Assembly (NCBI RefSeq): GCF_003610775.1
Contig: NZ_RAQO01000004.1
Span: forward strand, 931,755 to 995,754
Length of the DNA stretch: 64,000 nucleotides
Reading direction: 5' to 3'
From: Alginatibacterium sediminis
GTDB lineage: Bacteria; Pseudomonadota; Gammaproteobacteria; Enterobacterales; Celerinatantimonadaceae
Position 1 is the first letter of the stretch, and the number at the start of each line of letters is the position of its first letter. The notes below the pieces were generated by a model. That model had not been told where the DNA came from. It saw only the letters and a program-made list of their open reading frames with translations, and made no database searches. Shown one piece after another: positions 1 through 8,599 of the stretch. A program made the translations under genes and the position numbers.

Positions 1-2
1 AT

Positions 3-272
3 TCAAAAATTAAGATTTCTGCACACTTGGTCGATAACAAATTATGTCTACAGGTTGAAGATGATGGTCAAGGCTATCCGCAGAATATTTTAGACTTTAG
101 CAATGGCGCACAACCTGCGACCGCCGATTTCGTAAAATTTAGAAGTGGGCTTGGTATGTATTTGGCTAGAGTCATCGCTAAAGCACATACGAACAAGCTT
201 ATTGAAGGTGATATTGAACTCAGCAACGATGGCGCATTAGGTGGCAGTGTATTTCGAGTATATTTGCCTTGA
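3..272 (+). CDS. Sensor histidine kinase, C-terminal ATPase fragment (5' end outside window)
   Basis: The frame is open from the first bases, so this is the tail of a larger gene. Seen: an HATPase_c nucleotide-binding fold with the G1 box DDGQGYP, a G2 box GLGMYLA and a final GGSVFRVYLP strand, ending where such kinases normally stop. The family autophosphorylates a histidine and passes the phosphate to a response regulator; the sensor part, the phosphorylated His and the partner lie outside the window. The TTG at 27 that an ORF finder would pick is only an internal Leu codon. Confidence 0.85.
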   Translation, partial: SKIKISAHLVDNKLCLQVEDDGQGYPQNILDFSNGAQPATADFVKFRSGLGMYLARVIAKAHTNKLIEGDIELSNDGALGGSVFRVYLP

Positions 273-309
273 TTAAAACAGTTTCGCGACCGAAGGAAAG
301 CACAACACG

Positions 310-1077
310 ATGATGATTACTATTGTTCTGGTTTCAGTAGGTGCGCTATTGTTTTTAGTGATCGCTTACAATGTAACTCAACAATATAAGCAACAACGCG
401 AAGCTGAAATGCGACGTATTGTGGCTAAGCAGAAAGCTATCGTTACAGAAAACGAAGAGATATTACTAAATTCTTCACGCTTACCATGCTCCAAAGAATT
501 TATGTTGATGATCCATAATCGCTCTTTAAACGCATTGAAAGCCATCAAAGACGCTAACCCAAATGTCAAAGGCCTGCATAATCGTATGCGAGCGAGTCAG
601 GCGCAAATCAAACAAATTGAGCAGAATTTTACCCCGCCAGGCGATGATGCATTTCGTGCACCAGATAATGATAAAGATGCCTTACAAATGCTGCAAGTAG
701 TTAAAAAGATGCGGCAAGTGCTGCGCGCGGAACACTCTCGCGGTCGACTAAACACTCAAGTGTTTGTCTTGGAAGACCGCCGACTGGAATTAATGCAGCT
801 TAAAATCAACATTGAGAATGCATTCAAACGTGCCATTGAAGCTCAAATATTACGTCAATGGGGAACCGCACGGCAGTTGCTTAATAAGAGTATTGGTGTA
901 CTACAAAATTTGACCGACCGCGATGCATACCTAGAGCGTAAACTACAGGAGCTAATGGCTTTAAATAGTGAAATGGATGAAAACTTAAAACGCGAAGGCA
1001 GCAAAAAAACAGAGGAAGCGGCGGAGAAAGACGTCGATGAATTGGACGTATTATTCGCACCCAAGAAAAAGTGGTAA
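310..1077 (+). CDS. Membrane-anchored coiled-coil protein of unknown function
   Basis: 255 aa. One hydrophobic helix at about residues 4-20 is followed by a highly charged, mostly helical body rich in Lys, Glu, Gln and Arg, so it is probably a single-pass inner-membrane protein with a cytoplasmic or periplasmic coiled coil. No enzymatic motif is visible. The ATGATG start has AAGGAAAG about 10 bases upstream. It starts 37 bases after the histidine kinase, suggesting co-transcription, and ends 4 bases before the MTHFR-like gene. I do not recognise the family. A role linked to the sensor kinase is only suggested by position. Confidence 0.75.
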   Translation: MMITIVLVSVGALLFLVIAYNVTQQYKQQREAEMRRIVAKQKAIVTENEEILLNSSRLPCSKEFMLMIHNRSLNALKAIKDANPNVKGLHNRMRASQAQIKQIEQNFTPPGDDAFRAPDNDKDALQMLQVVKKMRQVLRAEHSRGRLNTQVFVLEDRRLELMQLKINIENAFKRAIEAQILRQWGTARQLLNKSIGVLQNLTDRDAYLERKLQELMALNSEMDENLKREGSKKTEEAAEKDVDELDVLFAPKKKW

Positions 1078-1081
1078 CCCG

Positions 1082-2053
1082 GTGATAACAAAAACAAGTC
1101 TACAACAGCGCTTTACTCAAGTTGAGCAAGGCGTTTATTTTATTGGTACAACCCCACCTAAACATGATACCCCGCTGGCCCAAGTTCGAGACATTGCTCA
1201 ACGCCTGTTAGAGCGCCTTAGCGACCTCGAGTTTGACGGAATCATAGTGTATGACATACAAGATGAAAGCTCTCGAACCGCGCAACAGCGCCCATTTCCG
1301 TTTAGCGCTACCCATGACGCTCGTTGGTATTCCCAATTATTGATGAATTTGTCTCAACATGCGGTGATCTGCTATCAAAGTGTCAGTCAAGCAAGTCCAG
1401 AATTGTTTATTCAAAGTTTAAGTGAAGCCAAACATCAGTATCAGTTAGAAAACTTAGTCTTAGTCGGCAGTCCTTCAAATTTGGACAAAAGCAATCTTCC
1501 ACTGGCACAAGCATACGAACTATTAGGCGCTCATTCAGAGTCCTTCCATTTGGGAGGGGTAAGCATCGCAGAGCGGCATCGCAGCAAAGGCGATGAGCAC
1601 CAACGCATATTGCATAAAACCGAGCAAGGCTGTGATTATTTTATTACCCAAGCGGTTTACGATGCCCAAGCTAGCATCGATATGCTAAGCCGCTACGCTC
1701 AAAGCTGTCGTCAGCAAAACCTTGCGCCCAAGCGTATCATTCTTACCTTTTCGCCTTGCGGCAGTGCCAAAACTTTGGAATTTATTCAATGGTTAGGCAT
1801 TAACGTACCCGAAGCGAGTCAGATTGCGATTTTGGATGCCGAGCACCCACTGCAAGCCTCGTTAAAATTGTGCCAACGCAATTTACAGTTAATTCTGGAT
1901 AGCTGTGGCGACTTAGGCATACCGCTGGGTTTAAATATTGAAAGTCTAACCAATCGCAAAGCCGAAATTGACGCCTCGATTTTGTTATATCGCTTGTTAA
2001 AATCGCAGCTTGAAATGAGCATAGCCCAACGCGCGCTACGAGATATGGATTAG
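1082..2053 (+). CDS. Methylenetetrahydrofolate reductase-like TIM-barrel protein, catalytic residues altered
   Basis: About 323 aa. The overall pattern of MetF is visible: an N-terminal PPK strand end, a middle YFITQAVYD segment matching ITQ-FFFD of E. coli MetF, and a C-terminal LNIESLTNR segment matching the F-Y-T-L-N-R end. However, the first-strand E-F-F-P-P motif, which holds the catalytic Glu28 of E. coli MetF, reads G-T-T-P-P. The flavin-contacting A-L-R-G-D loop reads L-V-G-S-P. It is therefore an MTHFR-fold paralogue and probably not the standard 5,10-methylene-THF reductase. The GTG at 1082 is preferred because it follows the upstream stop by 4 bases; an in-frame ATG at 1037 would overlap the upstream gene by 41 bases. 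Confidence 0.75.
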   Translation: MITKTSLQQRFTQVEQGVYFIGTTPPKHDTPLAQVRDIAQRLLERLSDLEFDGIIVYDIQDESSRTAQQRPFPFSATHDARWYSQLLMNLSQHAVICYQSVSQASPELFIQSLSEAKHQYQLENLVLVGSPSNLDKSNLPLAQAYELLGAHSESFHLGGVSIAERHRSKGDEHQRILHKTEQGCDYFITQAVYDAQASIDMLSRYAQSCRQQNLAPKRIILTFSPCGSAKTLEFIQWLGINVPEASQIAILDAEHPLQASLKLCQRNLQLILDSCGDLGIPLGLNIESLTNRKAEIDASILLYRLLKSQLEMSIAQRALRDMD

Positions 2054-2300
2054 ACGCAATAGTTTCGTTAAAGCCGAGTTAACACTGCGGACTCGGCGCA
2101 TCAAACCTTTACGCATCTAATCGAGATAACTGTTACCCCTTCCCTCAGACGAAAAACACAGCTGCTTTTAGCTTAACCAACCTGCTCAGGCACGGCGTTG
2201 ATCGTTAGCCCTTCGGCATTGTCCGTTTTTTAGCTTATGACATCTAGTTAGACAGCTATACACATCAAGAAGGTCAAGCCATTATCCATACAGCGGGTAC
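2054..2300. other. Intergenic region between convergent genes
   Basis: Holds only a short hairpin just after the MTHFR-like gene (GCCGAGT at 2073-2079 with ACTCGGC at 2091-2097, loop 11, no T-run), possibly a weak terminator. No credible ORF or repeat is seen in the rest. Confidence 0.4.
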
Positions 2301-2336
2301 AAAAAAACCACTGACGGGATTATCAATCAGTGGTTT
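2301..2336 (-). terminator. Rho-independent terminator of the porin gene
   Basis: Perfect 10-bp stem AAACCACTGA (2305-2314) and TCAGTGGTTT (2327-2336) with a 12-base loop. On the minus strand the stem runs into seven T residues, the classic intrinsic terminator form, about 50 bases after the porin stop. Confidence 0.85.
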
Positions 2337-2385
2337 AAACTTGGTTTAAGCCCAACAATCGTGGACCTAAGATATAAGCCTTAGC

Positions 2386-3492
2386 TTAGAAGAAGTAACG
2401 AACTTTCAAGCCAACGTGGTTATCAGAGAAGTCACCACGACGTGTATCTTCTTTTGACTCAACGCGGCGGTATTCACCACCAACTTGTACTTTTTCATCA
2501 ATGTGGTAAACCACACCAGCTAAGTAGGTAGAACGTTTACCATCAATGCCTTGTAGTTCATTCTTATCAAAATCTACAACAGAAAGATAAGCATATGGTT
2601 CGAAACCATTGTCAAACTTATAAGCACCGTATAAATCGAATGCTTTAGCATCGCCCATACGCGCGCTATTGTCTGAACCTGGGTTAGAAGTTGAGATACT
2701 ATTAGCTTGGAAGCCTGTTGCGTGGTAGTTTTTACCATCAACATAAGTTGCAGCTATGTGTACACCGTTTTGCTTATAGATAGCAGATAAAGCTGTTGCT
2801 TTGATCTTGTCGCCATCTTTAAGACCGTTCCAAGTATCACCGCCGTTACCTTTCAAACGCGATTCAGTATAAGCCACACCTAGGTCAAGACCCATGTCTA
2901 AGCTATAAACTGCCGCGGCACCTGCGTTACGATCGCGGTCTAGAGAAGTTGTACTTGTAGATTCAAGCTCATTTTGCAAACCATATTGAGCACCGATATA
3001 CACGTTGTTGAAGGTATGAGACCAAGCTAGAGTTTTGTCAGCACGACCCGCACCTGAAGTGCCACCGTCGTCGACTTGATAGATACCACCCGCATCGTGG
3101 TCAGAAACAAAAATCACATCAGTTGCGCCAAATACAGGGTATACAGCACCCCATTGTTTACCAGCGCGGAAAGCACCCGCAACATCTGAGTTAAAAGTCA
3201 TATAACCTAAACGGTTAGTTACTACATCATCCTTGCCGTTAGCAAGGTAGTCTACTTTCCATTCTGCGAATGCATCAATAGATAGGTCATCGTTGATTTG
3301 ACGCTCAAAACCAAAGTTGATGCGAGAAGAACCACTATGAGCATCTAGGTCACGGTTAGTACCGTCATTAAGAATCATTTCTGCACGACCGCCAATTGTT
3401 ACTTTGTTTTGGCCATCGTCGTAAATTTCGATTGCTGATGCTTGTGCCATCATCAGGCTTGGAATTGCGAGTGCTAGAATAGTTTTTTTCAT
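2386..3492 (-). CDS. Outer-membrane porin (general porin family)
   Basis: 368 aa. A clear signal peptide (MKKTILALAIPSLMMAQASA, cleaved before IEIYDD) is followed by alternating beta strands, acidic loops and a terminal Phe (KVRYFF), the signature recognised by the Bam complex. The length and the N-terminal strand pattern fit trimeric 16-strand porins of the OmpU/Gram-negative porin type that pass small hydrophilic solutes. It is a single-gene unit with its own terminator and a leader of roughly 280 bases up to the divergent STAS gene. Substrate preference cannot be read from the sequence. Confidence 0.9.
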   Translation of the reverse strand: MKKTILALAIPSLMMAQASAIEIYDDGQNKVTIGGRAEMILNDGTNRDLDAHSGSSRINFGFERQINDDLSIDAFAEWKVDYLANGKDDVVTNRLGYMTFNSDVAGAFRAGKQWGAVYPVFGATDVIFVSDHDAGGIYQVDDGGTSGAGRADKTLAWSHTFNNVYIGAQYGLQNELESTSTTSLDRDRNAGAAAVYSLDMGLDLGVAYTESRLKGNGGDTWNGLKDGDKIKATALSAIYKQNGVHIAATYVDGKNYHATGFQANSISTSNPGSDNSARMGDAKAFDLYGAYKFDNGFEPYAYLSVVDFDKNELQGIDGKRSTYLAGVVYHIDEKVQVGGEYRRVESKEDTRRGDFSDNHVGLKVRYFF

Positions 3493-3771
3493 TGTTCTGC
3501 CTTTTAATTAGAGATCTATTAGTCTCATCCTTGACTGGTGCATCTTGCACCTAGGTGTTTCCAGCAGTGACATCCATTTAGCGAGTGACATACTTCACAA
3601 TTTCGAACTGTGTATCAAGTGTTTTCGTAGAATAAAATACCGTTCGGTTAAAAGTTAACCAATTAGATATTAGAAAATGTAAATATTGCTTAATAAATGC
3701 AGTTGGGCTTGCAGAGTATTTGTACTAAACTGGTCTTATGAGTTTGTAGGTTGTAGAGAAAAGGAAGCAAA

Positions 3772-4149
3772 ATGATAGACATTTCAGTAAGCGAAGGTAT
3801 CGCTCGGGTGCACGTTACAAAAAACCTAAGTAAAGACGATTTTGCACGCTTACAACACGAAGTTGATAGCCGAGTGGGTAGTGAAGATGAAGTCAATGGG
3901 CTATTAATAGAAAGCCAGGAGTTACCGCACTGGGATTCATTGGCCGCGCTTAGCGCTCACCTTAAGTTTATCCACAATCATCACAAGAAATTGAAAGCTG
4001 TTGCTATCGTCAGTGACGCTGCAAGCAATAGCTTATTAAAGCTATTGCCGCAGCATTTTGTGAAAGCTCAAATCAAAGTGTTTCCAAGTAACCAACAACA
4101 AGCCGCCAGTTTATGGATTATGACTGAAGCCGGTACTGCGATGCTTTAA
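3772..4149 (+). CDS. STAS/SEC14-type (SpoIIAA-like) protein
   Basis: 125 aa with the pattern of the SpoIIAA-like family: an N-terminal strand pair, LLIESQELPHWDSLAALSAHL in the centre (shown only for its position, about residues 44-64), and a C-terminal KVFPSNQQQAASLWI segment. Family members are small cytoplasmic alpha/beta proteins proposed to bind lipids or partner proteins; a specific role is unknown. The start is supported by AAGGAAG 7 bases upstream. Its stop overlaps the convergent ugpC stop by four bases, leaving no room for a terminator between them. Confidence 0.8.
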   Translation: MIDISVSEGIARVHVTKNLSKDDFARLQHEVDSRVGSEDEVNGLLIESQELPHWDSLAALSAHLKFIHNHHKKLKAVAIVSDAASNSLLKLLPQHFVKAQIKVFPSNQQQAASLWIMTEAGTAML

Positions 4150-5240
4150 GCCGCATTGGAAGCCAGATTGGGTTCAATACGGCTTCCGGTTTTACCATCA
4201 AAGAAGTGCAAGTCAGACTTACAAACAACCAAGTTTAGCAGCTGTCCTTCGCTAAGCTTGGTTTGTCCAGTTAGCCGCACAACCAAGGGCTTAGTACTTC
4301 CGTCAAGATTACAATAAGCCAGAAGATCAGCCCCTAAGGCTTCAATCATTTCAACTTTCACCACAAAGCTTTGCTCTTGGGCTGCGTTTACAACTGTGAT
4401 CTGCTCGGGCCGGATGCCCAAACGATAATCTTGGCAACTCATTTCATGACAGTTATTCGCTATGACTTGTTCTCCAACTCGCACCTGACCTGCATGGTCA
4501 ATTGAGGCATCGCATAAGTTCATCGCGGGTGAACCAATAAAAGTGGCCACAAACTCACTCGCAGGTTTGTCGTAAACCTGTATTGGCGTACCTATCTGCT
4601 CTACTTTACCCGCGTTTAGCACAACGAGCCTGTCAGCTAGGGTCATCGCTTCCACCTGATCATGAGTTACATAGACCGACGTGGTATCTAAACGGCGTTG
4701 TAGTTTTTTTATTTCTAAGCGCATTTGTACCCGAAGCTTTGCATCGAGGTTGGACAAAGGTTCGTCAAACAGGAATACCTTGGGGTGTCTGACTATCGCT
4801 CGACCCATTGCGACGCGTTGCCGTTGCCCTCCTGAAAGCTGCCTTGGCGTGCGCTCAAGTAAATGGGTCAGCTCTAACATAGTTGCAGCCTCTCGGACTT
4901 TGAGATCAATTTCAGCCTTGGGATACTTTCTATTTTTTAGGCCATAAGCCATATTCTTGTAGACACTCATATGCGGGTATAGTGCGTAGTTTTGAAACAC
5001 CATCGCAATGTCGCGATCACCAGGTTCCACTTTGTTAACACAGCGTCCGTTAATCTTCAATTTACCACTGCTCACTGTCTCTAAGCCGGCCATCATTCGT
5101 AGTAATGTCGATTTCCCGCAACCACTTGGGCCCACCAACACTAACATCTCGCCGTCATTTATATCTAAGCTTAGTGCTTCAATTGCGCAGTAACCATTAG
5201 GGTAGGTTTTGCCAACCTGATCAAGTTCTAAAGTCGCCAT
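4146..5240 (-). CDS. ugpC: sn-Glycerol-3-phosphate ABC importer, ATP-binding subunit UgpC
   Basis: 364 aa, the length of UgpC/MalK-type ATPases. Seen: Walker [10 protein letters not shown] (37-45), Q-loop near 83, signature LSGGQ (135-139), Walker B with DE at 159-160, and a C-terminal TOBE/OB regulatory region of about 120 residues. It energises uptake of glycerol-3-phosphate and glycerophosphodiesters through UgpAE. It is the last gene of ugpB-ugpA-ugpE-ugpC and starts one base after the ugpE stop. MalK-type ATPases for other sugars look similar; the assignment rests mainly on ugpB and ugpQ. Confidence 0.92.
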   Translation of the reverse strand: MATLELDQVGKTYPNGYCAIEALSLDINDGEMLVLVGPSGCGKSTLLRMMAGLETVSSGKLKINGRCVNKVEPGDRDIAMVFQNYALYPHMSVYKNMAYGLKNRKYPKAEIDLKVREAATMLELTHLLERTPRQLSGGQRQRVAMGRAIVRHPKVFLFDEPLSNLDAKLRVQMRLEIKKLQRRLDTTSVYVTHDQVEAMTLADRLVVLNAGKVEQIGTPIQVYDKPASEFVATFIGSPAMNLCDASIDHAGQVRVGEQVIANNCHEMSCQDYRLGIRPEQITVVNAAQEQSFVVKVEMIEALGADLLAYCNLDGSTKPLVVRLTGQTKLSEGQLLNLVVCKSDLHFFDGKTGSRIEPNLASNAA

Positions 5241-5241
5241 A

Positions 5242-6090
5242 TTATTTTTCAGTCTCCACTAAACCTTTCACAAAAAACTTTTGCATTCCTACAACTACGA
5301 CTACCGGTGGCAGCATCGCTAATACTGTTGTCGCCATAATACGATTCCATGCCACTTCCCCATCGGGTACGGACAACATATGCTTGATCCCCATCACAAT
5401 GGTGTAGTAGTTAGAGTCGGTAGTAATCAACAAGGGCCAAAGATATTGATTCCAACCATAGATAAATGTGATCACAAATAGCGCAGCGATGTTAGTCCGC
5501 GACAGCGGTAACAAAATGTCGAAAAAAAACTTAATTGGCCCGGCGCCATCAATACGAGCAGCTTCTAAAAGTTCAGGAGGTACGGTCATGAAAAACTGTC
5601 TAAATAAGAAGGTTGCAGTTGCGCTAGCAATTAAGGGAATGGTTAACCCACTAAAACTATTAAGCATGTCTAGGCTAGCGATCACCTGAAACGTTGGCAT
5701 AATTCTTACTTCAACTGGCAGCATTAAGGTCATAAACACTAACCAAAACGCCAGCATCCGACCCGGGAATCTAAAGAATACCACTGCATATGCCGACAAA
5801 ATCGAAATGCTGAGTTTTCCTAAAGTGATACCAAAAGCCATGATGGTTGAGTTGAGCATCATACTCGCCACACTAACATCCGACTCTCGAGATGCGGTTT
5901 GACAAAGTACATCAGCAAACACAGTAAAACCTAGATCGCCAAACCAAAGCGGCACCCTACCCGATACGAATACATAATTTGGGTGCGTAGTTGCCACTAA
6001 TGCTACCCAAACCGGCAATGCCACTGCTGCAATCCCAAGCACTAGCATAATGTGGGAAAAAGCAGTCAACCAAGGACGTTGTTCAACCAT
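5242..6090 (-). CDS. ugpE: sn-Glycerol-3-phosphate ABC importer permease UgpE
   Basis: 282 aa with six predicted membrane segments and the EAA loop that docks on the ATPase (ELLEAARIDGAGPIKFFFDI, about residues 175-194). It forms the transmembrane channel with UgpA. The start overlaps the ugpA stop by one base, typical of translational coupling within an operon. Length and EAA motif match MalG-type permeases. Confidence 0.92.
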   Translation of the reverse strand: MVEQRPWLTAFSHIMLVLGIAAVALPVWVALVATTHPNYVFVSGRVPLWFGDLGFTVFADVLCQTASRESDVSVASMMLNSTIMAFGITLGKLSISILSAYAVVFFRFPGRMLAFWLVFMTLMLPVEVRIMPTFQVIASLDMLNSFSGLTIPLIASATATFLFRQFFMTVPPELLEAARIDGAGPIKFFFDILLPLSRTNIAALFVITFIYGWNQYLWPLLITTDSNYYTIVMGIKHMLSVPDGEVAWNRIMATTVLAMLPPVVVVVGMQKFFVKGLVETEK

Positions 6091-6968
6091 TAGTAAGCCA
6101 CCCTTTTTTCTACGTACTTAAATTGAATAACAGTGAGCACACCAACTAAAGCCATCAAAACCACTGATTGAGCCGCTGAAGCACCAAGATTTAGACCGAT
6201 AAACCCATCAGAATAGACCTTGTAGACCAAGATAGAAGTTGAAGTTCCAGGCCCACCTTGCGTCATGGCATGAATCACCCCGAACGTATCGAAGAATGCG
6301 TACACAAGGTTTACCACCAGCAGGAAAAAGCTTGTTGGAGATAGCAAAGGAAATACTATCGTCCAAAACCGTCGCCATGGGCCAGCACCATCAATAGCAG
6401 CAGCTTCTATCAGAGATTTGTTAACTGCTTGCATACCAGCGAGAAAGAACAAAAAGTTGTAGGAGATTTGTTTCCAGGTGGCTGCTAAAACAACCATCCA
6501 CATCGCATCACTTGCATTAAGTAATGGATTCCAATTGATCCCCAACGCTGCAAGCAAATGCGCTAACACACCGATGCTAGGGTTTAGCAGAAATAACCAC
6601 AATACTCCCGCAATTACTGGCGCAACCGCGTAAGGCCAAATTAAAAAAGTTTTGTAAATACCGCCACCGCGAATTACCCGCTGGGCCAGCACCGCTAAAA
6701 ACAAAGCACTAGCCATCGCAATAATGGCAACAGAGAAACTAAACACTAGGGTGCTGAACATAGATTCAAAATACAAACGGTCCATAAATAGGCTTACAAA
6801 GTTTTCCATACCGACAAACTCTGTACTTAATCCAAAGGCATCTTCCATTTGTAGGGATTGAAAAAGGGCCTGCGCTGCAGGCCATATGAAAAAAACCAGC
6901 GTAATCACCAGTTGAGGTGCCAGTAGTCCTATCGGTAACCACTTATGACCAAAGGATGCATTATTCAT
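6090..6968 (-). CDS. ugpA: sn-Glycerol-3-phosphate ABC importer permease UgpA
   Basis: 292 aa, six membrane helices, MalF-type permease with an EAA loop at about residues 189-209 ([19 protein letters not shown]). It pairs with UgpE. It lies 51 bases after ugpB; that gap contains a strong hairpin (6982-7001), so ugpA may be expressed at a lower level than the binding protein. The start is preceded by a weak GAG about 9 bases upstream. Confidence 0.92.
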   Translation of the reverse strand: MNNASFGHKWLPIGLLAPQLVITLVFFIWPAAQALFQSLQMEDAFGLSTEFVGMENFVSLFMDRLYFESMFSTLVFSFSVAIIAMASALFLAVLAQRVIRGGGIYKTFLIWPYAVAPVIAGVLWLFLLNPSIGVLAHLLAALGINWNPLLNASDAMWMVVLAATWKQISYNFLFFLAGMQAVNKSLIEAAAIDGAGPWRRFWTIVFPLLSPTSFFLLVVNLVYAFFDTFGVIHAMTQGGPGTSTSILVYKVYSDGFIGLNLGASAAQSVVLMALVGVLTVIQFKYVEKRVAY

Positions 6969-6981
6969 GTTGATAACTCGT

Positions 6982-7001
6982 AAGGGGAGATGTCTCCCCT
7001 T
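6982..7001. other. Intergenic hairpin between ugpB and ugpA
   Basis: AAGGGGAG (6982-6989) pairs perfectly with CTCCCCTT (6994-7001) around a 4-base loop. No T-run follows on the minus strand, so it is unlikely to be a full terminator. In binding-protein operons such hairpins usually protect the upstream mRNA or cause partial termination, giving excess periplasmic protein. Confidence 0.6.
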
Positions 7002-7019
7002 GTTAGGAAAAGGCTTTAA

Positions 7020-8339
7020 CTAAGATTTCGAATTCACACGCTCAAAGTTTTTAAGTAGTTCGTTACTGCGAGCAGTTACCGCGTCTAATGCTTGTTGTGC
7101 GCTTTGTTTACCGGACCAAACTTGCTCCAATTCTTCATCAACGACGTCTCTAATCTGAACAAAGTTACCCAAACGAAGTCCTTTAGAGTTTTTCGTCGGT
7201 GTCACTGCCGTCATTTGCTCAATTGCGATTCGAGTACCTGGGTTTTCTTGATAAAAATTTTGCGATTCGGTTAGCTCAAATGCATCCTGCGTGATTGGCA
7301 GATAGCCAGTAAATTGATGCCAATCAGCTTGAACTTTGGCGCTTGATAGGTAGCTAAAGAACTCTGCAACACCTTCATAGTCTTGCTTAGGGTGACCTTG
7401 AAGAACCCAAAGTGACGCTCCTCCGATAATGGAGTTTTGCGGTTGTTCAATCACTGAAGGCCAATAAGGAAGTTCACTTACCCCAAACTCAGTATTTGGC
7501 ATATTTTCTTTAATGCCTGCGTAACTAGCAGAGGAATTCATATACATTGCGCATTCGCCGCTATAAAACAGAGACGCAGCATCAGACGCTCGTCCGCCAT
7601 ACTTGAAGGCGCCTGTTTTCGACCATTGTTCCAATTTGGAAATATGGTCAACAAATGCTTTGTTATTGACTAACAACTCGGTGTCTAAACCACCAAAACC
7701 ATTATCATTGCTTGCAAACGCTACGTTATGGCGAGCAGCAAAGTTCTCCAATTGAACCCACGATTGATAACCGGTGGTAAAACCGCACTGAGCACCAGAG
7801 GCCAGCAATTTAGTCGCCACCAACTCCAAGTCATTCCAGGTTTTGGGTGCATCAGCATCACTTAGACCCGCTTTTTCAAACATAGACTTATTGTAGTAGA
7901 GCACGGGCGTAGAACTATTAAAGGGCATTGATAACATCTCACCACTATTAGCCGTGTAATACCCGGTAACCGACGGTAAGAATGCAGTGGGGTCAAACTT
8001 TTCTTTACTATCATTCATTAACTGATGGACAGGATAAATAGCTTTATCAGCTGACATCATGGTCGCCGTGCCAACTTCATAAACTTGAACGATATGAGGC
8101 TGTTGCTTGGCCCTAAATGCAGCGATTGCACCAGTCATTGTTTCTGGATAACTACCTTTAAATACTGGTTTTACTACGAATTGGTCTTGTGTAGCGTTAT
8201 ATCCCTCGGCAATTTCATTTACTTTGTCGCCGAGACTTCCACCCATGGCATGCCACCATTGAATTTCAGTTGCCGCATTTACGGTACAGCTCATCAACAC
8301 AGCTACTGCGCTTGCAGCTAGCATCACTTGTTTAGACAT
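7020..8339 (-). CDS. ugpB: sn-Glycerol-3-phosphate-binding periplasmic protein UgpB
   Basis: 439 aa. A signal peptide (residues 1-22, cut after VNA) leads into a type-1 extracellular solute-binding fold. Long stretches match E. coli UgpB from memory: IQWWHAMGG, AAFRAKQQPHIVQVYEVGTA, MPFNSSTPVLYYNK, NSIIGGASLWVLQG, WHQFTGYLPIT and GLRLGNFVQIRDVVDEELE. It captures glycerol-3-phosphate and glycerophosphodiesters in the periplasm. It is the first gene of the importer operon, with GGGA 7 bases before ATG and a Pho box upstream at 8410-8438. Confidence 0.95.
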   Translation of the reverse strand: MSKQVMLAASAVAVLMSCTVNAATEIQWWHAMGGSLGDKVNEIAEGYNATQDQFVVKPVFKGSYPETMTGAIAAFRAKQQPHIVQVYEVGTATMMSADKAIYPVHQLMNDSKEKFDPTAFLPSVTGYYTANSGEMLSMPFNSSTPVLYYNKSMFEKAGLSDADAPKTWNDLELVATKLLASGAQCGFTTGYQSWVQLENFAARHNVAFASNDNGFGGLDTELLVNNKAFVDHISKLEQWSKTGAFKYGGRASDAASLFYSGECAMYMNSSASYAGIKENMPNTEFGVSELPYWPSVIEQPQNSIIGGASLWVLQGHPKQDYEGVAEFFSYLSSAKVQADWHQFTGYLPITQDAFELTESQNFYQENPGTRIAIEQMTAVTPTKNSKGLRLGNFVQIRDVVDEELEQVWSGKQSAQQALDAVTARSNELLKNFERVNSKS

Positions 8340-8393
8340 TAGGTATTCCCTTGTTTAGTCAGATATCGGGCTTAGCGTTTTTAATCGCTGCTC

Positions 8394-8438
8394 ACTCTAA
8401 ACAAGATGTTTGACTTTCATATGACCGTAAGGTGACAG
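8394..8438 (-). promoter_or_regulatory. Pho box and -10 element for ugpBAEC
   Basis: Read on the minus strand: CTGTCAC (8438-8432), 4-base spacer, CGGTCAT (8427-8421), 4-base spacer, AAGTCAA (8416-8410). These are three 7-base half sites repeating every 11 bases, as PhoB requires. A -10-like TAGAGT (8399-8394) follows exactly 10 bases later, the spacing of Pho-activated promoters in which the Pho box replaces the -35. Confidence 0.75.
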
Positions 8439-8509
8439 TTTAATGACTACAGCCATGCAGATTTTTTGTTTCAAATCCAATTAAATCAGTCTCTTGAAGG
8501 ACTGCCTTC

Positions 8510-8527
8510 ATATTGTGATCACAATAT
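8510..8527. promoter_or_regulatory. Perfect 18-bp palindrome in the ugpB/ugpQ divergent region
   Basis: ATATTGTGATCACAATAT reads identically on both strands. It lies two bases upstream of the ugpQ Pho box. It is not a CRP site, since TGTGA and TCACA abut without the 6-base spacer. It is most likely an operator for an unidentified dimeric regulator. Confidence 0.6.
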
Positions 8528-8529
8528 AT

Positions 8530-8563
8530 CTGTAACAATTTCGTCATCAAGCGTGCCTAGCAT
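8530..8563 (+). promoter_or_regulatory. Pho box and -10 element for ugpQ
   Basis: CTGTAAC (8530-8536), spacer AATT, TCGTCAT (8541-8547) form two PhoB half sites with the required 11-base period; the second has two mismatches to CTGTCAT. TAGCAT at 8558-8563 lies 10 bases downstream and can serve as the -10. This independent Pho promoter faces away from the one for ugpB. Confidence 0.65.
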
Positions 8564-8599
8564 ATCCAAGATAAACGGAAATTTGACAGGATTGTTACC

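Noticed and set aside
8510-8527. CRP binding site
   Set aside because: TGTGA and TCACA are present but directly adjacent; CRP needs six bases between them.
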